Assembly (NCBI RefSeq): GCF_003583985.1
Contig: NZ_QXML01000007.1
Location: 62,001 to 126,000, forward strand
Reading direction: 5' to 3'
Length of the DNA: 64,000 nucleotides
From: Algoriphagus lacus
Lineage (GTDB): Bacteria > Bacteroidota > Bacteroidia > Cytophagales > Cyclobacteriaceae
The notes beneath the pieces were generated by a model, which saw only the letters and a list, made by a program, of their open reading frames with translations, was not told the DNA's origin and made no database searches. A program made the translations under genes and the position numbers. This document shows, piece by piece, positions 25,410 to 33,330 of this stretch; position 1 is the first letter of the stretch; every line of letters starts with the position of its first letter.

Positions 25410-26258
25410 TTAAAACTGAAGCTCCGCCATAACCGGAAAGTGATCGGAAGGGTATTTTTTTCCATAGTTATCAGTCAGGATCCCGTGTCTGATTACATTG
25501 ATTTTGCCCTGGACAAATATGTGGTCTATAATTCCATCTGGCATGCGTTCCCAGTCAAATCCGGTAAAGGTTCCGGGAGGTCCATAAGAAGGAAGCTTTG
25601 AAGCCAATCGGGCATCTTTCCAAGCTGGATTACTCACTATTGTCTGATAGGCGGCGTTGTCAGGAGTGACATTAAAATCTCCCATCCAGACGACAGGGAG
25701 CTTTTCTCGGTTGATTTGCTGGATTTTTGAAGCGACCAGCTTGCTGCTTTCCTCCCGTGCCTGCTGTCCGATATGGTCATAGTGTACATTGAAGACGTAG
25801 AATCTTTTCCCCTTACTGTCCTTGAATCTTCCCCAGGTACAGATCCGGTTGAGTGCGGCATCCCAGCCTTTGCTGGGGCTGTCCGGAGTGGGAGAAAGCC
25901 AGAATGTCCCGGAATCTTCCAGTTTGTAAAGGTTAGGATTGTAATGAATGGGAGAAAACTCGCCCTTTTCCTTCCCATCATCCCTTCCGACTCCAATCGA
26001 TAGGTAGCCCAATCCTTCATTGATTTGTTTGATTTGATGGGCTAATGCTTCCTGTGTCCCAAACAGTCCGATTTGATGGAATTGGATCAGATGAATGACA
26101 TGAGGAGCTCGGTCTTTCCACAGGTTACCTGCATCACCGGGATTGTCCCAGCGGATGTTGAAGGTGGCTATCCGATGGCTTTGTGCGGATAGATTCCCCT
26201 GTTGGAAGAGAATCAGCAGAAAGAAGAAAAAGAACGTTGAGATGATTTTTTGAAACAT
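25410..26258 (-). CDS. Secreted endonuclease/exonuclease/phosphatase family protein
   Basis: A 282-residue protein with a signal peptide (MFQKIISTFFFFFLLIL... ending near LSAQ). The EEP fold is shown by the start IATFNIRWDN, the Glu in GTQEAL, HYDHIG, WMGDFNVTP (catalytic Asp/Asn) and the final SDHFPV. Substrates in this superfamily range from DNA and RNA to sphingomyelin and phosphoinositides; export suggests an extracellular or periplasmic nucleic acid or phosphodiester. Confidence 0.85.
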   Translation of the reverse strand: MFQKIISTFFFFFLLILFQQGNLSAQSHRIATFNIRWDNPGDAGNLWKDRAPHVIHLIQFHQIGLFGTQEALAHQIKQINEGLGYLSIGVGRDDGKEKGEFSPIHYNPNLYKLEDSGTFWLSPTPDSPSKGWDAALNRICTWGRFKDSKGKRFYVFNVHYDHIGQQAREESSKLVASKIQQINREKLPVVWMGDFNVTPDNAAYQTIVSNPAWKDARLASKLPSYGPPGTFTGFDWERMPDGIIDHIFVQGKINVIRHGILTDNYGKKYPSDHFPVMAELQF

Positions 26259-26380
26259 AAAACGAGAACTAATTCGTGTAAAAATGCTTATCTGATTAAA
26301 ATTGCATTCAATTTAGCTGAAATGAAATCGAGCATGATTGGCAATTTCGGTTTAAGATGGTTTTCACTTTGCGAGATTCT

Positions 26381-26416
26381 CCCAAATCAAGCCTGCCTCC
26401 GAAAGGCAGGTTTGGG
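26381..26416 (+). promoter_or_regulatory. Two-tier inverted repeat in the leader of the flavin reductase gene
   Basis: CCCAAA (26381-26386) and CCTGCCT (26392-26398) pair with AGGCAGG (26404-26410) and TTTGGG (26411-26416), leaving a CCGAA loop and a five-base bulge. It ends 37 bases before the ATG. No T run follows, so it is not a plain terminator. A weak promoter (TTG 26338, TCACTTTG 26364-26371, 23-base spacer) would place it in the transcribed leader. Confidence 0.45.
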
Positions 26417-26453
26417 ACAAACTATCTGACAATTAAAGAACAATTATAAACAG

Positions 26454-27347
26454 ATGAAAACCTTTTATCCCAAAGACCTGAGTCCCGTTGAGGTTCAGAC
26501 CCTATTGCAGGGAGTTGTAGCTCCACGTCCGATTGCCTTTGCCAGTACAGTGGACAAAGCCGGAAATGTGAACCTCAGCCCCTTCAGTTTTTTCAACATG
26601 TTTAGCTCCAATCCCCCGATTTTGATTTTTTCTCCATCCAGAAGAGTGAGGGACAATACCACCAAGCATACGCTGGATAATGTGCTGGAAGTACCCGAAG
26701 TAGTGATTCATATCGTGGGATTTGATCGGGTGGAGCAATTGTCTCTGGCAAGCACCGAATACCCCAAGGGAGTCAATGAATTTGAAAAAGCCGGCCTGAC
26801 TCCTGTCGCTTCAACATTGGTGGCTCCACCAAGGGTCAAAGAAGCCGCAGTAGCCATGGAGTGCAAAGTGATTGAAGTCAAGCCATTGGGGACAGGTGGT
26901 GGAGCAGGAAATTTGGTCATCTGTGAGGTGATCGCTATGCATTTCGATGATTCCATTTTCGATGAGAAAGGCACTATCGATCCTGTCAGACTCAATCCGG
27001 TAGCCCGGTTGGGAGGAAGCTGGTATTCGAGGATTACTTCGGATTCCCTTTTCCAAATCCCAAAACCGCTGACCACACTGGGAATAGGCGTGGATCAGAT
27101 TCCTATGGAAATTCGCAGCAGCCCGGTTTTGACAGGAAATAATCTGGGAAGGCTGGGGAATGTGGAGCATTTCCCAACAGTAGCTGATTTGGAAGAATTT
27201 TCGAAGAGCGAAGAAGTCCAGGACATGCGGAAAAGATTTAAAAACGATCCCGAGTCCTGGATGGATCACCTGCATCGATGGGCCAAGGAGGAATTGGAAG
27301 CGGGAGAGGTCAATAAAGCCTGGAAAATTCTTCTGCAAAGGCAATAA
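26454..27347 (+). CDS. Flavin reductase-like domain protein
   Basis: A 297-residue FMN-binding split-barrel protein of the DIM6/NTAB flavin reductase family. The N-terminal domain has VAPRPIAFASTVD and NLSPFSFFNMFSSNPP, the usual FMN phosphate-binding region. The roughly 100-residue C-terminal extension beyond the barrel (from about 190) is common in Bacteroidota homologues. Likely reduces flavin or uses bound FMN; physiological partner unknown. Single gene with a bidirectional terminator after it. Confidence 0.8.
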   Translation: MKTFYPKDLSPVEVQTLLQGVVAPRPIAFASTVDKAGNVNLSPFSFFNMFSSNPPILIFSPSRRVRDNTTKHTLDNVLEVPEVVIHIVGFDRVEQLSLASTEYPKGVNEFEKAGLTPVASTLVAPPRVKEAAVAMECKVIEVKPLGTGGGAGNLVICEVIAMHFDDSIFDEKGTIDPVRLNPVARLGGSWYSRITSDSLFQIPKPLTTLGIGVDQIPMEIRSSPVLTGNNLGRLGNVEHFPTVADLEEFSKSEEVQDMRKRFKNDPESWMDHLHRWAKEELEAGEVNKAWKILLQRQ

Positions 27348-27380
27348 AAAAGGCCCGGATTTCGATTCCGGGCCTTTTTT
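27346..27380. terminator. Bidirectional terminator between flavin reductase and sppA
   Basis: Perfect 14-base-pair stem (27346-27359 with 27367-27380) with A run on one side and T run on the other, so it works for both convergent genes. Seven-base loop. Confidence 0.9.
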
Positions 27381-27381
27381 G

Positions 27382-29145
27382 TTATTTGATCACAATATCC
27401 TGAGGCATTCTGACTTGCACTCCTTGGTAGTTTTGGAGATTTTTCATTTTCTCGATCAGCTGGTAATTTTCACCCAGTTGTGCCTGAAGGATTCTGGCTT
27501 GGACTTTGTCTCCGAAGGTGCTGAAGAGTTCTTCAAACCAAGGTTTTTGCTCCGGATAATAGACCACTCGATAGTCATCGCCGGCATTGATCTTGGCTAC
27601 GGCGATTCCGATCGCTGTATCCAATCCGCCAAGTACATCGACCAAGCCTCTTTCTTTCGCCTGAGTCCCGGTCCAAACACGGCCAGAAGCTACTTTTTTT
27701 ACAGAATCCGGATGCATGCCTCGTCCTTCTGCTACCCTTGAAATAAAGGTCTCGTATCCGTCTTCGATACTGGATTGGATGATGCTCCGCTCCACTTCAG
27801 TCAAAGGTCTCGCAGCGTTCATAAAATCGGACAACTGACCAGTGGACACGACATCGGTGGTTACTCCGAGTTTATCATTTAGCAATTCCTGAACATTAAA
27901 CCACAAACCAAATATCCCGATCGAACCGGTTATGGTGTTTGGCTGGGCCACAATGGTGTCAGCAGGTGCAGCGATGTAATACCCACCGGAAGCGGCTACT
28001 TCACCCATGGACACAATGACCGGTTTGACTTTTTTGGCTTCGACCATCTCTCGCCAGATGACATCGGAGGCAACAATTGAGCCCCCTGGGGAATTGACAC
28101 GTAAGACGATGGCTTTGATATTTTCGTCCTTTCTGGCTTTACGGATTTCTTTGGCAAATTTTTCAGAGCTCAATGCTCCATCAATATCTCCACTTACAAT
28201 ATCACCTTCGGCTACGATTACTGCAATTCTATTCTTGGAAGTGATGTTTTTGGATTTGGAAATTGAACCTAGATCTGTGGCATTGATGGTGGAGATTTCA
28301 TCGTCTTCGGTAAGTCCCAGTTTCTCACGGAGCTTGGTGTGGACTTCGTCTTCGTATGCCAAGGCGGTAGCGAGCTTGTATGTGACAGCGTCTTTTGGCT
28401 TTCTGACGAGCATTTCGGAATTGATTTTTTTCAAGCTGTCCAACGCAATTCCTCTGGATTCCGCGATTTTAGCTACTGCCTGATTGTTGATGTCATCCAG
28501 GAAGTACTGGGTTTGCAGTCTGTTTTCATCACTCATTTTGTCTAAAATGAACGGTTCAACAGCGCTTTTGAATTCACCAACACGGAAAACTTCAGGCTTG
28601 ATTCCCACTTTTTCAAAGAAACCTTTGATAAAAATCGCCTCGGAAGAAAAACCGTTGAAGTCGATTCCTCCAAGAGGATTCAGGTAGATTTCATCCGCAA
28701 CTGATGCCAGAAAATACCCTCCTTCTGTAAATGCCTCATCGTAGGCGACAATGAATTTACCGGACTCTTTGAAGTCAATCAGCGCCTCTCTCAGTTCAAG
28801 AAGATTCGCTTGACCGGCCATAATCAAGCCCGTATTGAGGTAAATCCCTTTGATGTTCTCGTTGGTTTTGGCTTCGAGGATTGCTTTTTTCAAGTTGACC
28901 AAGCCGGCGTTCATGTCCCCGCCAAAGGGATTGAATCCTCCAAAGTTAAGGTCGTCCTCGGTTGTTCGCTCGACGAGTCTTCTTCCGTTGAGGTCGAGGT
29001 GAAGGATGGTATTCTCTTTGACTGACACTTCTTTTTCCGAAGAAGCCGCGATCATTCCGATGATGCCGAAAAAGATAAGAAAGCTGAGAATGGAGAAAAT
29101 GAAAAGACCAACGATCACAGCCAACACATTGCCTAAGAATTTCAT
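27382..29145 (-). CDS. sppA: Signal peptide peptidase SppA, 67K type
   Basis: A 587-residue membrane-anchored serine protease with tandem S49 domains, as in the long E. coli type. The TM anchor is at about 8-34. The catalytic lysine is K193 in GEFKSAVEPF of the N-terminal domain and the nucleophile S386 in GEVAASGGYY of the C-terminal domain, the expected split dyad. It degrades cleaved signal peptides in the inner membrane. Single gene; no consensus promoter found in the 155-base divergent spacer with folK. Confidence 0.93.
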   Translation of the reverse strand: MKFLGNVLAVIVGLFIFSILSFLIFFGIIGMIAASSEKEVSVKENTILHLDLNGRRLVERTTEDDLNFGGFNPFGGDMNAGLVNLKKAILEAKTNENIKGIYLNTGLIMAGQANLLELREALIDFKESGKFIVAYDEAFTEGGYFLASVADEIYLNPLGGIDFNGFSSEAIFIKGFFEKVGIKPEVFRVGEFKSAVEPFILDKMSDENRLQTQYFLDDINNQAVAKIAESRGIALDSLKKINSEMLVRKPKDAVTYKLATALAYEDEVHTKLREKLGLTEDDEISTINATDLGSISKSKNITSKNRIAVIVAEGDIVSGDIDGALSSEKFAKEIRKARKDENIKAIVLRVNSPGGSIVASDVIWREMVEAKKVKPVIVSMGEVAASGGYYIAAPADTIVAQPNTITGSIGIFGLWFNVQELLNDKLGVTTDVVSTGQLSDFMNAARPLTEVERSIIQSSIEDGYETFISRVAEGRGMHPDSVKKVASGRVWTGTQAKERGLVDVLGGLDTAIGIAVAKINAGDDYRVVYYPEQKPWFEELFSTFGDKVQARILQAQLGENYQLIEKMKNLQNYQGVQVRMPQDIVIK

Positions 29146-29300
29146 TTGTTTATAATTGGTTTTTAGAGGTCAAACGGAATGCCCAAGATAATCATCCAAC
29201 TTTGTGAGAAGTACTTCTCAAGGGCATCCTACAAGAAAAGATTTTGGATTCGAAAATAATCTATTTTGAGCTAGGTTTACAATCGGATAAATGACGAGCG

Positions 29301-29786
29301 ATGCAAACTGAGGTTGTACTAAGTCTTGGAGGTAACAAAGGAAACCGGGAAAAGTTGCTTTTTCATGCCATAGAATCACTCAATGATCACTTTCAATTGC
29401 TCCGGGTTTCCAAAATCTACGAAACTTCAGCTTGGGGCGGGGTGGCGAAGGGGAATTTTTTGAACCAGATCGCAGTAATCAGTACGGCAAAAACTCCAGA
29501 AGAAGTCCTTGAAATCATCCAAAAAATTGAGGTTGATCTTGGTCGAACCAGGGAGCAACCATGGGGTGACCGCACCATGGATATTGATATTCTGTACTTT
29601 GGAAGCCAAGTGATTGATTCAGAAAGCCTGAAAATTCCCCATCCATTCCTGCATCAGAGAAGATTTGTTCTAGTTCCGTTATGTGAACTTCTGCCGGATA
29701 AAAAGCACCCAGTCTTACTTAAGACTACCGCTGAGTTATTAGAAGAATGCGATGATCCAAATGAGGTGAAGCTTTTCAAAAAGTAG
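29301..29786 (+). CDS. folK: 2-amino-4-hydroxy-6-hydroxymethyldihydropteridine pyrophosphokinase
   Basis: A 161-residue HPPK of normal length. Motifs are LSLGGNKGNR at the N-terminus, YETSAWGG, and DRTMDIDILYF with the metal-binding aspartates, then IPHPFLHQRRFVLVPL. It transfers pyrophosphate from ATP to the pterin in folate synthesis. Single gene ending at a shared terminator with fabD. Confidence 0.95.
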   Translation: MQTEVVLSLGGNKGNREKLLFHAIESLNDHFQLLRVSKIYETSAWGGVAKGNFLNQIAVISTAKTPEEVLEIIQKIEVDLGRTREQPWGDRTMDIDILYFGSQVIDSESLKIPHPFLHQRRFVLVPLCELLPDKKHPVLLKTTAELLEECDDPNEVKLFKK

Positions 29787-29837
29787 ACTTTTGATTTTGA
29801 ATTTTAAGGTGATTCCTACTTGTTGGCACAAATTGAA

Positions 29838-29869
29838 AAATCCCGCCTTGTGAGCGGGATTTGGTTTTT
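29838..29869. terminator. Terminator between folK and fabD
   Basis: Perfect nine-base-pair stem AAATCCCGC / GCGGGATTT (29838-29846, 29854-29862), seven-base loop. The T-rich tail follows on the plus strand; the A-rich flank also allows function for fabD on the minus strand. Confidence 0.8.
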
Positions 29870-30743
29870 ATAATCCGGAGACTTCTGCTTCTGGGTGTAT
29901 TTTTTTGACCAAACCCTGAAGTACTTTGCCAGGTCCACATTCCACAAATTGGGTGGCGCCGTCTTTGACCATATTTTGAACCGATTGGGTCCATTTTACC
30001 GGAGCAGTCAGTTGGGCAATCAGATTTTTTTTGATCTCACTTACCTCAGTCACTGCGGTGGTGCTGACATTTTGATAGACTGGACAGATTGGGGTATTAA
30101 ACTGGGTCGATTCGATTGCTTTTTGCAGTTTTTCACGAGCTGGCTCCATGAGGGGAGAGTGAAAAGCTCCACCCACCGGAAGGGGTAGGGCTCGCTTGGC
30201 GCCGGCAGCTTTCATTTTTTCGCAGGCAATCTCTATTCCCTTGTTTGATCCTGAAATAACCAATTGCCCTGGGCAATTGTAATTGGCAGGAACTACGATT
30301 TCACCATCTATTTCTGCGCAGATTTCTTCCACTTTTTCATCAGCCAATCCCAAAATGGCTGCCATCGTGGAAGGATTGATTTCGCATGCTTCCTGCATGG
30401 CCAAAGCTCTTTGGTAGACTAGTCTGAGTCCGTCTTCAAAAGCCAGCGTACCGTTGGCAACCAAAGCTGAAAACTCTCCCAGCGAATGTCCAGCTACCAT
30501 GTCCGGAGCAAAGTCAGGCGTGGTTTTAGCCAGGATCACCGAATGGAGGAAAATAGCCGGCTGAGTGACTTTAGTTTGCTTCAAGTCATCTTCAGAGCCG
30601 TCAAACATGATATCGGTAATCCTGAATCCCAAGATTTCATTGGCTTTTTCGAAAAGGGCCTTCGCTTCAGGATTCGACTCATAAAGTGACTTTCCCATTC
30701 CGGGGAATTGGGCTCCCTGGCCCGGAAAAACAAATGCTTTCAT
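29868..30743 (-). CDS. fabD: Malonyl-CoA:ACP transacylase
   Basis: A 291-residue enzyme with the N-terminal FPGQGAQFPGMG, the nucleophile S87 in AGHSLGEF, and the histidine region GAFHSPLMEPA. It loads malonate onto acyl carrier protein for fatty acid synthesis. Other fab genes are not next to it. The 189-base upstream spacer contains a TATATTTG match on the minus strand (30906-30899) without a well-spaced TTG, and a palindrome at 30775-30784 in what would be the leader. Confidence 0.95.
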   Translation of the reverse strand: MKAFVFPGQGAQFPGMGKSLYESNPEAKALFEKANEILGFRITDIMFDGSEDDLKQTKVTQPAIFLHSVILAKTTPDFAPDMVAGHSLGEFSALVANGTLAFEDGLRLVYQRALAMQEACEINPSTMAAILGLADEKVEEICAEIDGEIVVPANYNCPGQLVISGSNKGIEIACEKMKAAGAKRALPLPVGGAFHSPLMEPAREKLQKAIESTQFNTPICPVYQNVSTTAVTEVSEIKKNLIAQLTAPVKWTQSVQNMVKDGATQFVECGPGKVLQGLVKKIHPEAEVSGL

Positions 30744-30774
30744 CTTATTTTATTGATTTTTATTTGAGACCTAG

Positions 30775-30784
30775 CCAGCGCTGG
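30775..30784. promoter_or_regulatory. Palindrome CCAGCGCTGG upstream of fabD
   Basis: Perfect 10-base palindrome flanked by CTAG on both sides (30771-30774 and 30786-30789), 32 bases before the fabD start. Could be an operator or a leader hairpin; no known factor is assigned. Confidence 0.3.
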
Positions 30785-30932
30785 ACTAGCCAACATAGGC
30801 GGATTTGTATCGGAAGAACCTCACATTAGGGATAATCATTGCTTTTGTGAATCTATCACTATGCTAGATTCCAAACCTTGACTTAGTGTTGAAGGCCACA
30901 AATATAAATCTTTTTGCCTTGGTTGGATGGGA

Positions 30933-31865
30933 TCAAATCCCAAGGGTTTCCAAGGCTGGAAAATGATCCTTGAAAATTTCGGTCTTGTTTTCTCCCAGCC
31001 ATCTAATAAATGCATTGACAGCGGGTGGATGTTTTTTTTGCTTGAGCCAAATCAGTCTCCAATCAGCTTTTAGCGGAAATCCCGGATAAGGAATTATGGC
31101 CAATCGCTTGTCTTTAAGTTCCTGAGTCATGGAAAAGTTGGACAAAACGGATGCGCCAAGACCTGCCATGACTGCTTGTTTGACGGCTTCATTGGTAGCC
31201 AATTCCATTTTGCTTTCAACGTGGATATCGCGGTCAAAGAAGAATTTTTCCATCATCGTCCGTGTTCCTGAACCTTTTTCCCGAAGAATCATGGGGATTT
31301 TTGACCAGTTTTCTTTTTCAATTTCCCTTTTGAAAAAGTCCACTTTATCGTAAGCACAGGCCAAGTACCAGTTGTTTTCGGCAATGCTGATGCTTTCCAA
31401 ATCAAGGTCTTCCGGCCAAAGTGAGACCAAAGCGAGGTCAGTACTGTTTTCCTGAAGGTGTGCAAGGACATTGTATCGATTGGAGACTTCTAAACTGATG
31501 TCCACGTGAGGGTGGATTTTCATGAAATCTGCCATCAGGTAAGGAATGATGTATTTGCCTGTTGAGACCGAAGAAATCCTGATTTTTCCTCCCAGGAGTC
31601 CTTTCAATTCGAGCATTTTGGTCTCGATGTTGTTCATTTCCGTAAAAATCCGATCTGCTGTATCCACCAATTCCTGACCGAATTCCGTGATGTGGATTTT
31701 CTTTCCAAGGATTTCTGTCAGAGGTACTGAGAATTGCTCCTGCAGGTTTTTAAGTTGGATGGAAACTGCAGGCTGGGTCATGTTCATCGCCTCCGCCGCC
31801 TTGGTAATGCTTTGGTATTTGGCAATCGCCTGAAATGCTCTGAGTTGATGCAAGGTTAGATTCAT
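30933..31865 (-). CDS. LysR-family transcriptional regulator (CbbR/CmpR-like)
   Basis: A 310-residue LysR protein. The helix-turn-helix occupies the first 60 residues (LTLHQLRAFQAIAKYQS, AAEAMNMTQPAVSIQLKNL), and the effector-binding domain follows from about 90 (LGGKIRISSVSTGKYIIP). It is divergent from an SbtA-type bicarbonate transporter gene 86 bases away. LysR proteins of the CbbR/CmpR/CcmR branch control carbon-uptake genes in autotrophs, so control of the neighbouring transporter is the natural reading. Confidence 0.88.
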   Translation of the reverse strand: MNLTLHQLRAFQAIAKYQSITKAAEAMNMTQPAVSIQLKNLQEQFSVPLTEILGKKIHITEFGQELVDTADRIFTEMNNIETKMLELKGLLGGKIRISSVSTGKYIIPYLMADFMKIHPHVDISLEVSNRYNVLAHLQENSTDLALVSLWPEDLDLESISIAENNWYLACAYDKVDFFKREIEKENWSKIPMILREKGSGTRTMMEKFFFDRDIHVESKMELATNEAVKQAVMAGLGASVLSNFSMTQELKDKRLAIIPYPGFPLKADWRLIWLKQKKHPPAVNAFIRWLGENKTEIFKDHFPALETLGI

Positions 31866-31870
31866 AAATA

Positions 31871-31880
31871 AAATTAATTT
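31871..31880. promoter_or_regulatory. AT palindrome in the LysR-SbtA divergent spacer
   Basis: AAATTAATTT, a perfect palindrome six bases from the LysR start within an 86-base AT-rich spacer. LysR proteins bind AT-rich dyads (T-N11-A) in such positions, so it is a candidate operator. Confidence 0.3.
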
Positions 31881-31951
31881 ATATCAGATTACGAATAAAA
31901 AAAATATATGTTTTCTTTTTCTATCCCAAAAATGCAAAAGATATTTGCAGC

Positions 31952-32911
31952 ATGGATTTTCAAATTCTGATTAACAACCTGTCCAACCCAAGTTTGCTTT
32001 TTTTCATACTTGGAATTTTGGCAGTAAAGCTCAAAAGTGATCTTGAGATACCGGCCACCAGTGCAAAGTTTATTGCTCTTTACCTCATGCTTTCGATCGG
32101 ATTTAAAGGAGGGCAGGAACTTTCGCACAGTGATTTTAATCCTGAGATAATTTATGCGTTGCTCTTCGGATTGGTTTTATCGGCTTCGGTTCCTTTTTAT
32201 ACTTTTTTTCTGCTGAAGAAACGACTTGGGGTACCAAATGCCGCGGCGATTTCTGCAGCTTATGGTTCTATTTCAGCGGTAACCTTTGTAGCGGCCGCTT
32301 CTTTTCTGGACATGCAAGGAGTGACATTCGGAGGTCATATGGTCGCTGTGATGGCCTTGATGGAAGCCCCAGCTATCATTTCAGCGGTGATTTTGCTTCA
32401 AAAATATTCAGAGCAAAAAACTAAAGGAGGAATTAGAAACATTGTATTCCATGCCTTCACCAATGGTTCCGTATTGTTAATCCTGGGAAGTTTGGTCATC
32501 GGATTGATTGCTGATGAAAAGCAAGCTGAAGGAATCAAGCCATTCGTGACTGACATTTTCAAAGGGTTTTTGGCAGTATTTCTATTGGATATGGGAATCA
32601 ACAGTGGGAAGAGGCTGAAGGCTTTTTTTCAATACGGATACTTTTCCACAATTTTCGCCATTGTGATTCCGTTCATTAACGGATGTGCGGTGGCAGTTCT
32701 GAGTCAATGGATTGCTCCGGCGGAAGGTGACCGACTGATTTTTTCAATTTTGGCAGCTTCGGCTTCTTACATCGCTGTTCCTGCTGCAATGAAGTTATCC
32801 AATCCCAAAGCGGATGAAGGATTGTATGTGCCAATGGCGCTTGCCATTACTTTTCCGTTCAATCTTACCTTGGGAATGCCGGTTTATTGGATGATCATTC
32901 AGGCGTTTTAA
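31952..32911 (+). CDS. SbtA-type sodium-dependent bicarbonate transporter
   Basis: A 319-residue membrane protein with two homologous halves of about five helices. Family hallmarks are the first-half GSISAVTFVAAASFL (binding-site region) and the second-half SASYIAVPAAMK followed by LAITFPFNLTLGMPVYW, which closely follow cyanobacterial SbtA. SbtA imports bicarbonate with sodium. There is no PII-like SbtB gene beside it; the LysR gene occupies that side. Bicarbonate could feed anaplerotic or biotin-dependent carboxylation. Its stop codon overlaps that of the convergent DCC gene. Confidence 0.85.
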   Translation: MDFQILINNLSNPSLLFFILGILAVKLKSDLEIPATSAKFIALYLMLSIGFKGGQELSHSDFNPEIIYALLFGLVLSASVPFYTFFLLKKRLGVPNAAAISAAYGSISAVTFVAAASFLDMQGVTFGGHMVAVMALMEAPAIISAVILLQKYSEQKTKGGIRNIVFHAFTNGSVLLILGSLVIGLIADEKQAEGIKPFVTDIFKGFLAVFLLDMGINSGKRLKAFFQYGYFSTIFAIVIPFINGCAVAVLSQWIAPAEGDRLIFSILAASASYIAVPAAMKLSNPKADEGLYVPMALAITFPFNLTLGMPVYWMIIQAF

Positions 32912-33330
32912 AAAGGAAGATTTTCAAGGTTTAGAAACTTTGACTTTTCCTCGGGAGAGGGTAGTCTACAAGTGCTTTTCTTTCCAAACCAACGGTAACG
33001 ATTTTTACCAATCCAATCATAGACAGCATCTCTGATGGATGGAGGGAGTGCAATGAACACATAAAAAAATGGCCAAAAACCCGGGAGATTTTTGGCAATT
33101 CTTAACGCTGCTGTACTTCTGAAGTAGACTTTACCGTCTTCCACCAAAACAAGAGAATCCAAGTAGTCTGAATCTACCTTGAAATTTGATAGTAGCTTTT
33201 TACCAGCTTCCTCCTGTAATGCCCCAACCAAAAATCTGTTTTTCCTATCCCGCTTTAGAATAAAATCAACAGAAGCGTTGCAAAGGTTGCAAACTCCGTC
33301 AAAGAGCACTACAGATTTCTGATCGCTCAT
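32908..33330 (-). CDS. DCC-family (DUF393) thiol-disulfide oxidoreductase-like protein
   Basis: A 140-residue protein with the defining N-terminal DGVCNLCNAS (DxxCxxC) in VVLFDGVCNLCN and the rest of the thioredoxin-like DUF393 pattern (FRSTAALRIAKNLPG, DWIGKNRYRWFGK). No signal peptide, so cytoplasmic. Function in the family is not established. ATG overlaps the stop of the T9SS cargo gene by four bases (ATGA), so it is coexpressed with a secreted protein that contains about 17 cysteines. Confidence 0.82.
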   Translation of the reverse strand: MSDQKSVVLFDGVCNLCNASVDFILKRDRKNRFLVGALQEEAGKKLLSNFKVDSDYLDSLVLVEDGKVYFRSTAALRIAKNLPGFWPFFYVFIALPPSIRDAVYDWIGKNRYRWFGKKSTCRLPSPEEKSKFLNLENLPF

